The notes under the pieces: model-generated
Database searches by the model: none
What the model was told of the DNA's origin: nothing
The model's input: the letters and a program-made list of their open reading frames with translations, nothing else
Made by a program: the position numbers and the translations under genes
Part shown: one piece after another, positions 12,887 through 20,393 of the stretch
How the letters are laid out: each line of letters opens with the position of its first letter
How positions within the stretch are numbered: position 1 is the first letter of the stretch
From: JdFR-22 sp964534325
GTDB taxonomy: Archaea > Halobacteriota > Archaeoglobi > Archaeoglobales > Archaeoglobaceae
Assembly: GCA_964534325.1 (NCBI GenBank)
Contig: CAZHOR010000022.1
Span: 1 to 33,156 of the forward strand
DNA length: 33,156 bases
Direction: 5' to 3'

Positions 12887-14695
12887 ATGGAAAAGCTGGC
12901 GAAAAAAGTGTTCCCTTTTTTAGTAATCCTCGTGGCTTTTTTGGTGAGATTGCAGAATCCTGGTGAGGTCCTTTCTAATCCCATTCTATTCAGAGGTTTC
13001 GACCCCTACTATCACATGAGGATGGCCGAGCTCATAGTCCATCTCGGTTCCAGACCGGAGATAGATTACTTTCTTGCCTATCCCAATGGAGCATCGGTTT
13101 CCATACCGCCACTATTCCAGTACCTCATAGCTGCACCGGGATTCATTTTCGGTTTTAAGGCTTCAGAAGTCTTTGCCGTCTTCTTGCCGGTTATACTGGG
13201 CGTAATATCCACCATCCTGGTCTACCTTATCGCCAAAAGGATAATAGATAATGATTATTTCGCGGTCCTGTCGGCACTTTTCTTTGCCCTGTCGCCAGCA
13301 ACTGTACATCCAAGTGTTCTGGGATTTGCAGATTATCATGCCTGGGTCCTGACCCTGATACTCGCAGCCACATACTTTGCTCTCCGCGAAGACCATTATA
13401 TACTGCTGGCTGCCGTATTTCTGATGTTGCTATCCTTTTCGTGGATGGGCGCTCCCATCTACGCAGGTGTTCTGGCTTTAGCCATGCTGGCTTACAAGGA
13501 GAATGACAGGGATTTCCTTTATCTGTCGGCGGCTTTTGCCATTCCTGCAATATCCGTTATATATAAGCCTTTCATGGGGTTCGCCTTCTTACTTCTCGCC
13601 TTATTCCTTTTGGGGGGGATGTACGCCAAAAAGAAGGGCATTAAATCCTATTATATTGCTGGTTGTCTGGTGATTGTTGCGTTAATCTATTTTATTCCCT
13701 CTGGCCAGTTACCGGTACTCAAGCAAGAGTTCTCCACGCTGCAGAGGGGAATCGATTATATATTAGGTAGAACGGTTACCCTGCCCATAATCATTGAGGC
13801 TCAAAGTTTCCAGCTGCTGAGCATTGTTCAGAATTCGGGATATTTTGTGTTCCTGCTGGCTATACCCGGCCTGCTTTTCAGGAACCTGTTCTTGAGGTCA
13901 TGGTTCGCCATCGCCTTAATCCTTGCCTTATTCCAGATAAGGTTCACCGATATACTGGTCCTGCCCGTCTCCATGCTCGCCAGCTTCACTGTCCTGTGGC
14001 TGTTCGAGAAATCAGGGTATAATGTATATGGAACTGCGGAAGATACAGGAGCTAACAAAAAGAAGGATAGTAAGAAGAACAGGAAGAAGAATGAAAAATC
14101 GAAACAGAGGAAGGATGAACCGATCACCTCTGGCGATGTAGCTTTCATTGGGGTTTTCATGGTCATTATACTGGCCCCATCCCTCATTTTCTCTTTGAAC
14201 CCCTTTGAGATGAATGAAGATTGGGTAGATGCACTATTGTGGGTTAAGGGTAATACCGAGGATGTGGATCACTTGAGCCCAGAAAAGAAGCCGGAATACT
14301 CTGTGCTGAGCTGGAAAGAATATGGAAATTATATATTCTACATAGCCAAGAGGCCTGCTATAGTCGGCGCGGGTACAGGTGATGTGGTGGGAACTGCACA
14401 GTTCTTTACAGCCCAGAGTGAGAGTGTAGGACTGGATTTTGTCCAGAAGAAGGAGGTAAGGTATATCATGACCTCTGAAGAGATGGGGATGGGCGAGAAC
14501 TACGAAGGAGGCAAGTTCGGGTCCATGATGCGTGTGGTGGGGATGGAGCCTGAAATGATGGAGATAAATGATACCAAGGACTTTTACAACAACTCCATGT
14601 ATTACAAGTTGCATTACGAGAACGCAACTGACCTCAAGAATTTCCAGTTGGAGAAGAGCTTTGATACGGTTAAGGTTTTCAGGGCTAAGTACTAA
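12887..14695 (+). CDS. aglB: Stt3/AglB-like oligosaccharyltransferase, divergent
   Basis: The N-terminal loop has FRGFDPYYHMRMAE, with D39 as the acidic residue of the first Stt3 motif. A second loop reads GFADYHAW, where archaeal AglB usually has DHHxxE. IIIEAQ (about 302) fits the TIxE motif of the external loop. The signature WWDYG is altered: SWKEYGNYI at about 473-481, keeping W, Y and G but replacing WD with KE. At 602 residues it is shorter than most AglB, with a small C-terminal domain. A cytoplasmic lysine-rich insert (about 385-415) precedes the last helix. If active it would transfer lipid-linked glycans to Asn sequons; the beta-helix and subtilisin proteins here are rich in these. 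The changes suggest a specialised paralogue. Confidence 0.78.
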   Translation: MEKLAKKVFPFLVILVAFLVRLQNPGEVLSNPILFRGFDPYYHMRMAELIVHLGSRPEIDYFLAYPNGASVSIPPLFQYLIAAPGFIFGFKASEVFAVFLPVILGVISTILVYLIAKRIIDNDYFAVLSALFFALSPATVHPSVLGFADYHAWVLTLILAATYFALREDHYILLAAVFLMLLSFSWMGAPIYAGVLALAMLAYKENDRDFLYLSAAFAIPAISVIYKPFMGFAFLLLALFLLGGMYAKKKGIKSYYIAGCLVIVALIYFIPSGQLPVLKQEFSTLQRGIDYILGRTVTLPIIIEAQSFQLLSIVQNSGYFVFLLAIPGLLFRNLFLRSWFAIALILALFQIRFTDILVLPVSMLASFTVLWLFEKSGYNVYGTAEDTGANKKKDSKKNRKKNEKSKQRKDEPITSGDVAFIGVFMVIILAPSLIFSLNPFEMNEDWVDALLWVKGNTEDVDHLSPEKKPEYSVLSWKEYGNYIFYIAKRPAIVGAGTGDVVGTAQFFTAQSESVGLDFVQKKEVRYIMTSEEMGMGENYEGGKFGSMMRVVGMEPEMMEINDTKDFYNNSMYYKLHYENATDLKNFQLEKSFDTVKVFRAKY

Positions 14696-14700
14696 CTCTT

Positions 14701-14720
14701 AAGTCTTTAATTAGACTTTT
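14701..14720 (+). terminator. Hairpin AAGTCT-TTAATT-AGACTT plus T-tract
   Basis: A perfect 6-bp stem (14701-14706 with 14713-14718) and AT loop start six nt after the Stt3-like stop codon and run into TTTTCCATTTT. It is a likely transcript end. Confidence 0.5.
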
Positions 14721-14796
14721 CCATTTTAATAAGGAGGCAGGAGCTAAAGAATAATAAAGAAAGGAATACAGCAAAAAGAAAAAATGGAGTGAATTG

Positions 14797-15042
14797 ATGA
14801 TCGAGTTTTCGGATCACGCTGAGGATAGATTAAAAAGAAGGAAAATAACTAAAGAAGAAGTTATAAAAGCTATAAAAGACCCAGAAGAAACTCTTTTAGA
14901 TAAGGCCACTGGTTATTTTATAGCCATTCGCAGGAAAGAAGATAGATATTTAGTGATAGCGTATACACCAACAACTGTGAGGAGAATTGTATCTGTAATC
15001 GTAACCTCTAAATTTAATATAGATAGTAGAAAACAGAATTAA
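14797..15042 (+). CDS. DUF4258 protein, RelE-like toxin candidate
   Basis: The protein begins MIEFSDHAEDRLKRRKITKE and continues EEVIKAIKDPEETLL, then an IAIRRKEDRYLVIAYTPT strand pair, the usual DUF4258 pattern (small RelE/ParE-like fold; F..HA..R...R.I..EEV..AI..PE). I start it at the ATG at 14797, 5 nt after GGAGTGA, not at the TTG one codon earlier. DUF4258 genes are commonly followed by a DUF2283 antitoxin gene, and one lies 9 to 21 nt downstream here. The toxin frame is intact. Confidence 0.78.
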   Translation: MIEFSDHAEDRLKRRKITKEEVIKAIKDPEETLLDKATGYFIAIRRKEDRYLVIAYTPTTVRRIVSVIVTSKFNIDSRKQN

Positions 15043-15051
15043 AAGAAACAG

Positions 15052-15268
15052 ATGGATAAAACAATGAAGGTAAAATATGACGCTGATTCCGACATCATGT
15101 ATATCTCGATCAGAGATGAGGATGTCGAAGACATGGACGAACTGGGGGGAGGATGTTTTTGCAGAGTACAACAAAGACGGGGATATCATAGGAATAGAAA
15201 TATGGCAGGCCCGCAAGAACGTGATTCCAGAGATACTGGATTTTGTTAAAGTAGCTAAACAGACATAA
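15052..15268 (+). pseudogene. DUF2283 antitoxin, frameshifted
   Basis: The first frame reads MKVKYDADSDIMYISIRDED and VEDMDELG; the next frame continues EDVFAEYNKDGDIIGIEIWQ and ARKNVIPEILDFVK, ending at 15266-15268. This is a complete DUF2283 protein (MKV.YD...D..YI.......V.........E..G.I.GIEI..A). The break falls in a run of six G (15144-15149), where five would keep frame (DELGEDVFAEY). ATG at 15064 is the usual family start; 15052 is in frame. With an intact toxin gene next to it, a really broken antitoxin would be surprising, which favours a sequencing indel or programmed slippage at G6. Confidence 0.75.
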
Positions 15269-15332
15269 TTATAGAGAACAGCCCGATCTAATCACCTATA
15301 CGAGTTACTTACTGGCTTAATCAAGAATGTTA

Positions 15333-16337
15333 CTATCCTCTGACCATGGTCCAGAAATGGATTTCGTATTGTTTGCCTAAATCATTAACCACGTTCACCT
15401 GAATCTTCTTCTTTTTGTACTTGTACTTTTCTACTTCCGTATTTTGTATTATGGATATCTCTCCCCTGTCATTTTTTATCTTTACTTTTTTATTGATCAA
15501 ATCATAACCATAAGAAGATATATTATCCAATTCACTACTTGAAAAGAATGGCGAGGCCGATATGGAAGAATTAGATTCTTTCTTTGTAGAGTAGGTGAAT
15601 TCATATTCCTCCTCTAAATTGGGGTCTAAAGATACTTTTGTTACCTCTTGCTCACCTATAGGAATTTTTACAGGTATTTGAAAGCCGTTTACAGGCCAAC
15701 TTTCTCTATCAAACTTTTGTACGAGGACAATATCTGATTTATTGATCTTTATTTGCTTCACACTCCCGTTCTGTCCCACAATGAGAACCCTGTTATCCGT
15801 CTTGTTTTCGATATGGAAAAAGCTTCTTTGAATATTATTTCCGGTCCATGTGTTATTATTAAACAGTACAAAGATGTTGTCCGATTCTTCAATCTCTATC
15901 TGCTTTACACTCCCGTTCTGCCCTACAATGAGAACCTTGCTCTCCAGGCGCTGTCCCTGACTTATATTAATAGTATTTTTTTCAGTACTGTTTTCAGTTT
16001 TGACTTTACAAAGTGTAGATTCTTGGGGAACAAAAGAGACCTGTTCGGTCTTCTTTTCACCTGAATTTAAGCTAAACGACCCTCGTTCTATTGTACGTCC
16101 TCCAAAAGTGACATTAAAGCTGTATGCCGTTAAATTCTTTTCATGAGAGACCACGGTAAAGCTGAAGGTCTGTTTACTGCCTACATCAACACCACTTGGT
16201 AGTTCCTTATGGTCCTCAAAGTAGAGCTCCGAAAAGTATGAGCCCGACGGTATTCCTGTAATGACCAGAAATGCCACTATTATAATGCCTATAATGCTCG
16301 CACCGATTATGGCGTATGTTGCGGTTTTCTCTTCCAT
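15333..16337 (-). CDS. Membrane-anchored exported protein related to the DUF1616 C-terminal domain
   Basis: One N-terminal membrane helix (about 8-27, IIGASIIGIIIVAFLVITGI) is followed by a beta-rich extracellular region. YFSELYFEDHKELPSGVDVG and then FSFTVVSHEKNLTAYSFNV resemble the extracellular half of DUF1616 proteins (TELY...........G.......V.NHE....Y.V.V). The middle has an internal duplication: VLIVGQNGSVKQIEIEESDN at about 134 and VLIVGQNGSVKQIKINKSDI at about 183. Several N-glycosylation sequons are present. The gene diverges from the plus-strand DUF1616 gene at 16409. Together the two look like a DUF1616 protein split into membrane and extracellular parts. The function is unknown. 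Confidence 0.6.
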   Translation of the reverse strand: MEEKTATYAIIGASIIGIIIVAFLVITGIPSGSYFSELYFEDHKELPSGVDVGSKQTFSFTVVSHEKNLTAYSFNVTFGGRTIERGSFSLNSGEKKTEQVSFVPQESTLCKVKTENSTEKNTINISQGQRLESKVLIVGQNGSVKQIEIEESDNIFVLFNNNTWTGNNIQRSFFHIENKTDNRVLIVGQNGSVKQIKINKSDIVLVQKFDRESWPVNGFQIPVKIPIGEQEVTKVSLDPNLEEEYEFTYSTKKESNSSISASPFFSSSELDNISSYGYDLINKKVKIKNDRGEISIIQNTEVEKYKYKKKKIQVNVVNDLGKQYEIHFWTMVRG

Positions 16338-16381
16338 GTTTTCACCACTAGGGTTATATATTCATTTAATTGTTTGGAAAT

Positions 16382-16392
16382 AATATTTATAT
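16382..16392 (+). promoter_or_regulatory. TATA box for the DUF1616 gene
   Basis: AATATTTATAT lies 22 to 28 nt before ATG codons at 16409 and 16415, fitting a leaderless or very short leader transcript. GGGAG at 16402-16406 could act as a ribosome binding site for the second ATG. Confidence 0.4.
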
Positions 16393-16408
16393 CTACTGAC
16401 AGGGAGAG

Positions 16409-16804
16409 ATGATTATGGTCAGAATAGATAGGATGCTCATAGACCTCTTGATCGTGATCCTTTTCGTAATTGTTTCCGCATTATTCGTCACCATCCCACC
16501 CCTTAATGAGACCCCTATTAGGGCAGTGCTCGGCCTACCTCTGGTATTGTTCGTTCCCGGTTACGCACTGATCTCAGCTCTATTCCCCCGGAATGACGAC
16601 CTGGATGGTATTGAGAGAGTGGCGCTCAGCATAGGACTGAGCATATGCGTGGTGGTATTCATCGGTCTGGCCCTCAACTTCACCCCATGGGGGATTCGAT
16701 TAGGACCAATATTGCTGTCCCTATCCGGTTTTACATTGCTGATGGTCGCTGCCACAGCTTTAAGGAGAGTTAAGGTCCCTGTTCAAGATAGGTTCACTAT
16801 ATAA
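16409..16804 (+). CDS. DUF1616 membrane protein, membrane part only
   Basis: The 131-residue protein has four predicted membrane helices and the DUF1616 core: LPLVLFVPGYALISALFPRN, then DDLDGIERVALSIGLSICV. Full DUF1616 proteins usually add an extracellular beta domain of 150 or more residues, which is absent here. A comparable domain is encoded on the opposite strand next door (15333-16337). The start is ATG 16409 or 16415 (MVRIDRML). No enzymatic motif is visible. Confidence 0.75.
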   Translation: MIMVRIDRMLIDLLIVILFVIVSALFVTIPPLNETPIRAVLGLPLVLFVPGYALISALFPRNDDLDGIERVALSIGLSICVVVFIGLALNFTPWGIRLGPILLSLSGFTLLMVAATALRRVKVPVQDRFTI

Positions 16805-16880
16805 TATGTAACCATTCACTGTATTTTGGTTCCTTCAATCCTTTCTCAGATGTGTAAACTGGAGAAAGGAAAGGCAAATG

Positions 16881-16890
16881 TTAATAAATA
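16881..16890 (+). promoter_or_regulatory. TATA box for the MNT/HEPN operon
   Basis: TTAATAAATA is centred about 30 nt before the paired ATG codons at 16916 and 16919, so the transcript should be nearly leaderless. Confidence 0.4.
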
Positions 16891-16915
16891 TTGAAGGAAT
16901 CATATTTTATTGTAG

Positions 16916-17272
16916 ATGATGACTTTACAGAGGTTGCGGCAAAGGAAAGAGTTGCGGAGGAGAGAACTGGAGAGAGAACTGGGGAGGGTCAAAAAACAGC
17001 TCATAGACATGGGTGCCCTCAAAATCATACTGTTCGGCTCCTATGCTCAAGGGATGGTTAGAAGTTCAAGCGACATTGACCTCCTGGTCATAATGCCATC
17101 CCATAAGTCAGGAAAAGAGTGGATGGGTGAGATATACGAAAAAGTGGAGAGAGAGGTAGATTGCGATATACTCGCTTATACCCAAAAGGAGTTAGAGGAT
17201 AAACTCCCCGTAAGCAGATTTCTGAGATACGTCCTGGATACAGGGAAGGTAATATATGAGAGAGGATCGTAA
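16916..17272 (+). CDS. MNT-type nucleotidyltransferase (antitoxin of a HEPN/MNT pair)
   Basis: After a basic N-terminal helix, the nucleotidyltransferase core reads KIILFGSYAQGMVRSSSDID LLV, with GS at 41-42 and metal-binding D53 and D55. The third acidic position is in EVDCDILAYT (D82 or D84). It is a minimal nucleotidyltransferase of MntA type, which in characterised pairs adds AMP to the HEPN toxin and silences it. It overlaps the HEPN gene by 17 nt. Tandem ATGs at 16916 and 16919 make the start ambiguous by one codon. Confidence 0.85.
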   Translation: MMTLQRLRQRKELRRRELERELGRVKKQLIDMGALKIILFGSYAQGMVRSSSDIDLLVIMPSHKSGKEWMGEIYEKVEREVDCDILAYTQKELEDKLPVSRFLRYVLDTGKVIYERGS

Positions 17273-17675
17273 AGCCGAAGCAACCAGGTGGTTGACACAA
17301 GCAGAGGAAGAATACAAAGATGCTTACAATTTAATGCAACAGGGCCGTTACTACCTTTCTCTCTTTCTTTGTCAGCAAAGCGCCGAAAAGGCCTTGAAAG
17401 CATTCATCTATCTCCAAGAAGATGAGCCCCTGTTCACTCATTCCGTTGCAGTTTTATTGAGGATAGCCAGGGAGATAGATCCCGATTTTGAAGAGGTCAG
17501 AGGGGCTAAACGACTGGATGATTACTACATACCAACCCGATACCCCAATGGGCTGCCAGGCGAGGTTCCCTCTAAATACTATGACGACCCACAGGAAGCT
17601 AAAAATGCAGTGGAATGGACCAAAAAGATCTTAAAGATTGTTAGGAAGAAGATTGAGGGTTACCAGAACGAATAA
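17256..17675 (+). CDS. HEPN-domain protein (toxin of a HEPN/MNT pair)
   Basis: The all-helical 139-residue protein has the HEPN signatures YYLSLFLCQQSAEKALKAF, a TH at about 61-62 starting the HSVAVLL helix, and the late motif DDYYIPTRYPNG. It starts inside the end of the MNT gene, so translation is coupled. HEPN proteins of this group are RNases or tRNA-targeting toxins held in check by the MNT partner. A second, inverted-order pair (22082-22859) carries the same YY.PTRYPNG motif, so both belong to one subfamily. Confidence 0.83.
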   Translation: MREDRKAEATRWLTQAEEEYKDAYNLMQQGRYYLSLFLCQQSAEKALKAFIYLQEDEPLFTHSVAVLLRIAREIDPDFEEVRGAKRLDDYYIPTRYPNGLPGEVPSKYYDDPQEAKNAVEWTKKILKIVRKKIEGYQNE

Positions 17676-17994
17676 CCGAGAACACTTTTTAAACAAATGA
17701 CGATCTTTTTAGAAAACAATTTATAAAAATCTTGAAAAGAGAAAATATCGAATGGATTCGACAAAATTTTCATAATTTATCGAATGATTTCTAAACTCCA
17801 ATATAAAGTGGGACTATACTCAAAAATAGAGTGCAGCTAAAGAAATTTTAGGGCATGAAGAAACCGAAAACAAGATAAGAAAATTGAAAAGCAATGAAGA
17901 AGAGGTGGAATATTGCTTTGGAGATAATGGAGAACCATAAAAATGAGAGAAACCAATTACCTTCCACAAAAACTGGATACCAAATTTGATCTCT
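17676..17994. other. AT-rich intergenic region with a possible gene remnant
   Basis: About 320 nt without a complete gene. A start-less open stretch at 17830-17940 (plus) reads SAKEILGHEETENKIRKLKS followed by NEEEVEYCFGDNGEP and could be debris of a small protein. I do not recognise it. The rest is AT-rich, with poly-A/T tracts near 17690-17720 that may hold the end of the HEPN transcript. Confidence 0.35.
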
Positions 17995-18447
17995 ATGAAG
18001 AGTAGTTTTAAGATGAGGAGGTTGTTGCTCGGAGTTGTGTTTGTACTCCTCTTGCTCTCCACGTGCACTTATCACTGGATGTATTGCGATCTTCACGAGC
18101 TGCCGGAGAACGAGGATATTGTGAAAGGTGATTATACTGGGGAGAGAGTATCCTTATTCGGTGTAGTTAGCGATGAGAATAACTTCAGCATTACGATCGA
18201 GTACGGTGATAAAAGCAGGGAAATCGAGGTCCTATCCCCACGGAAAGTTGATGAGGGAGATAAGGTAGAGGTCCTGGGGGTGATGCAGGATACAGATACT
18301 GTGGATGCGGGAGAGATTATTGTATACGATAAGTGGTCCTATAACTCCATCTTCATCAGGTCGGCTTTTGCCATTCCCATTCTGGCAGTGGTTTTCTTCA
18401 GGTACTGGAGCTTCAGCTGGAGGGAGTTCAGGTTAAGGAGGCGATAG
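17995..18447 (+). CDS. Small membrane protein with OB-fold-like extracellular domain
   Basis: An N-terminal membrane helix (LLLGVVFVLLLLSTC), a beta-rich segment of about 75 residues (GDYTGERVSLFGVVSDENN to VEVLGVMQDTDTVDAGEIIV) and a second membrane helix near the end, followed by a basic tail. The strand order with RVSLFGVV...EV...KVDEGDKVEVLGV resembles nucleic-acid-type or NfeD-like OB folds. I chose ATG 17995 over an upstream TTG at 17986. The next gene starts one nucleotide after its stop, so they form an operon. The function is unknown. Confidence 0.6.
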   Translation: MKSSFKMRRLLLGVVFVLLLLSTCTYHWMYCDLHELPENEDIVKGDYTGERVSLFGVVSDENNFSITIEYGDKSREIEVLSPRKVDEGDKVEVLGVMQDTDTVDAGEIIVYDKWSYNSIFIRSAFAIPILAVVFFRYWSFSWREFRLRRR

Positions 18448-18448
18448 C

Positions 18449-18934
18449 TTGCCCGACTGGCTGGCCCACATAGCATTCGCTTTTGTGTTGAGTGCGGTTC
18501 TAGGACTTAGGTTCGGTATTTTCAGGGAGAACAGATATATTGTAGTGGTTATGGTGGGGTCTCTGGTCCCCGACCTGTTCAAGATAACTATTCTGTTCGA
18601 CTGGATGGGGTATGAGGTCGGAGAGTTCCTTGCTCCTCTGCATACACCAGCGGGAGCTTTGCTATCGGCAGGCATTATTTCGTTGCTTTTTTATGGGACT
18701 ATGTTGGTATTTTCGTTGCTTTTGGTGGGGGTTGCCAGTCATTTTGCACTGGACCTGCTGCTGGGGCATGTGAGTGGTGGTATGCTGATGTTGTTCCCTT
18801 TTAGCTGGCAGGGGTACCAGCTGGGTCTGATCCAGTCGGATAATTACTGGATAACATTGGTATTAGTAGCGCTTGCACTGATCCTTCTTCTATTTACCAA
18901 AAGGAAAAGAATCTTAGATTATGTATTCAGCTGA
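18449..18934 (+). CDS. DUF457/YdjM-like membrane-bound metal-dependent hydrolase
   Basis: Starts with TTG and reads MPDWLAHIAFAFVLSAVLGL, then GSLVPDLFKI, LAPLHTPAGALLSA and VASHFALDLLLGHVSGGM. The H...PDL...H(S/T)...SH..LDLL pattern spread over four or five membrane helices is that of the DUF457 (YdjM/LexA-regulated) family, thought to bind metal through these His and Asp residues. The real substrate is unknown for most members. It is directly downstream (1-nt gap) of the OB-like membrane protein gene. Confidence 0.72.
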   Translation: MPDWLAHIAFAFVLSAVLGLRFGIFRENRYIVVVMVGSLVPDLFKITILFDWMGYEVGEFLAPLHTPAGALLSAGIISLLFYGTMLVFSLLLVGVASHFALDLLLGHVSGGMLMLFPFSWQGYQLGLIQSDNYWITLVLVALALILLLFTKRKRILDYVFS

Positions 18935-18967
18935 ACCCATGATTTTTTGTAAACAAGTCAGTTAAAT

Positions 18968-18997
18968 TAATATACTTTCAAGTAATATACTTTCAAG
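18968..18997 (+). repeat. Perfect 15-nt tandem repeat TAATATACTTTCAAG x2
   Basis: Copies at 18968-18982 and 18983-18997 end 3 nt before the ATPase start codon. The first copy overlaps the TATA-like TTAAATTAATATAC, so the repeat spans promoter and transcription start. It could be an autoregulation site or a replication-slippage product. Confidence 0.6.
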
Positions 18998-19000
18998 TAA

Positions 19001-20374
19001 ATGATATTTATAGATAGGGAAGAGGAACTCAAAATACTGAAGGAGAGATTCGATAGTGGAAGAGCAGAATTCCTGTTAATTTACGGTAGGCGCAGAATAG
19101 GGAAAACAGAACTCATCAAGAGAATAATTGCAGAGAAAGACGGAATTATACTGATGGCTAGAGAAGAATCCCAAAAACTCCAGCTCCAGCGGTTCTCCAG
19201 ATTGCTTGGCGAGCATTTTGAAGACAACTTCCTCATGAAACAGGGCCTCAACAATTGGGATGCTTTCTTTGAATACATATATGAAAAATCAAAAAATAAA
19301 AGGCTGATCCTAGCTCTTGATGAGTTTCCATACCTGGTTAAGGAGGAAAAAGCTCTTCCTTCCATCATCCAGGATTACTGGGATAACAAACTTCGAGAAA
19401 CCAGATTATTTCTAATTATCATGGGTTCCAGCATCTCCATGATGGAGAACCTTTTGGGCTACAAATCACCCTTATATGGTAGACGAACAGGACAACTAAA
19501 AATCCAGCCATTTAAATTCAGAGATGTGGCACAACATATTGGGCATTTTGAGAAGGCTGTAGAACTCTATAGTGTTTTTGGCGGTACGCCAGCATACATA
19601 ATAAAGGTTGATCCCACCAAAGAAACAAAGGAGAACATAAAAGAGAAATTTCTGCGCATGGATTCCTTCATTCACCAGGACGTGCGATTCGTCTTAATGG
19701 AGGAGTTAGAAGAGCCCAGATATTATTTTTCCATTTTGGAAGCTATTGCTACCGGCAATGTTACTGTGGGAAATATAACTAATTATACTGGATTGGAAAG
19801 AAGTCTGGTGGGGAAGTACTTGAACGTTTTAATTGACCTCAACCTCATCAAAAGGGATATCCCAGTGACCGCATCCCCTAAAACCAAAAAGGGAATTTAT
19901 AGTTTTCAGGATAACATCTTTTCGTTCTGGTTCGGATTTATTTATCCTTACGAGGACCTCATCAATCTGGGAAGAGAAAAAGATGTTCTGGCAAAAATAG
20001 ACAGGGACTTCAACGCTTATGTGGGGAAAACTTTCGAGGGGATAGCTAAGGAGTTCATGTGGGACTCTAGTTACCATAGAACAGGGAAATGGTGGGATCG
20101 AGGCGAGGAAATAGACTTAGTTGCTCTAAACGAAGTGAGTAAAGAAATTGCTTTCCTGGAGTGCAAATGGAAGAACATCAACACAAAAGATGCGCTAAGA
20201 GTTCTTGCCAATCTTGAGCAAAAAGCAAAATTAGTAAAATGGCACAATGATAACAGAACGGAAAGTTACGGCATTATCGCCAGGAGAATCCATAGCAAAG
20301 AAGAACTAAGAGAAATGGGTTATCTTGCTTTCGATCTTCAAGATTTTGAGGGTGTTCTTGAGTATAACCAATGA
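19001..20374 (+). CDS. Archaeal AAA ATPase with DUF234-type nuclease-like C-terminus
   Basis: The N-terminus MIFIDREEELKILKERFDSG leads to Walker A (GRRRIGKT, 29-36) and Walker B (RLILALDEFPYL, D107-E108). A winged-helix segment (about 245-300) is followed by FWFGFIYPYED and a PD-(D/E)xK-like core: GEEIDLVALN...EIAFLECKWK near residues 370-395, which is the DUF234 arrangement. Family members are abundant in archaea, often in accessory or mobile regions, and their role is unresolved (possibly defence or toxin-like). It is complete at 457 residues. It converges with the minus-strand ATPase at 20394, with only 19 nt between stops. Confidence 0.85.
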   Translation: MIFIDREEELKILKERFDSGRAEFLLIYGRRRIGKTELIKRIIAEKDGIILMAREESQKLQLQRFSRLLGEHFEDNFLMKQGLNNWDAFFEYIYEKSKNKRLILALDEFPYLVKEEKALPSIIQDYWDNKLRETRLFLIIMGSSISMMENLLGYKSPLYGRRTGQLKIQPFKFRDVAQHIGHFEKAVELYSVFGGTPAYIIKVDPTKETKENIKEKFLRMDSFIHQDVRFVLMEELEEPRYYFSILEAIATGNVTVGNITNYTGLERSLVGKYLNVLIDLNLIKRDIPVTASPKTKKGIYSFQDNIFSFWFGFIYPYEDLINLGREKDVLAKIDRDFNAYVGKTFEGIAKEFMWDSSYHRTGKWWDRGEEIDLVALNEVSKEIAFLECKWKNINTKDALRVLANLEQKAKLVKWHNDNRTESYGIIARRIHSKEELREMGYLAFDLQDFEGVLEYNQ

Positions 20375-20393
20375 TCTCGGGATTGACATAGCT

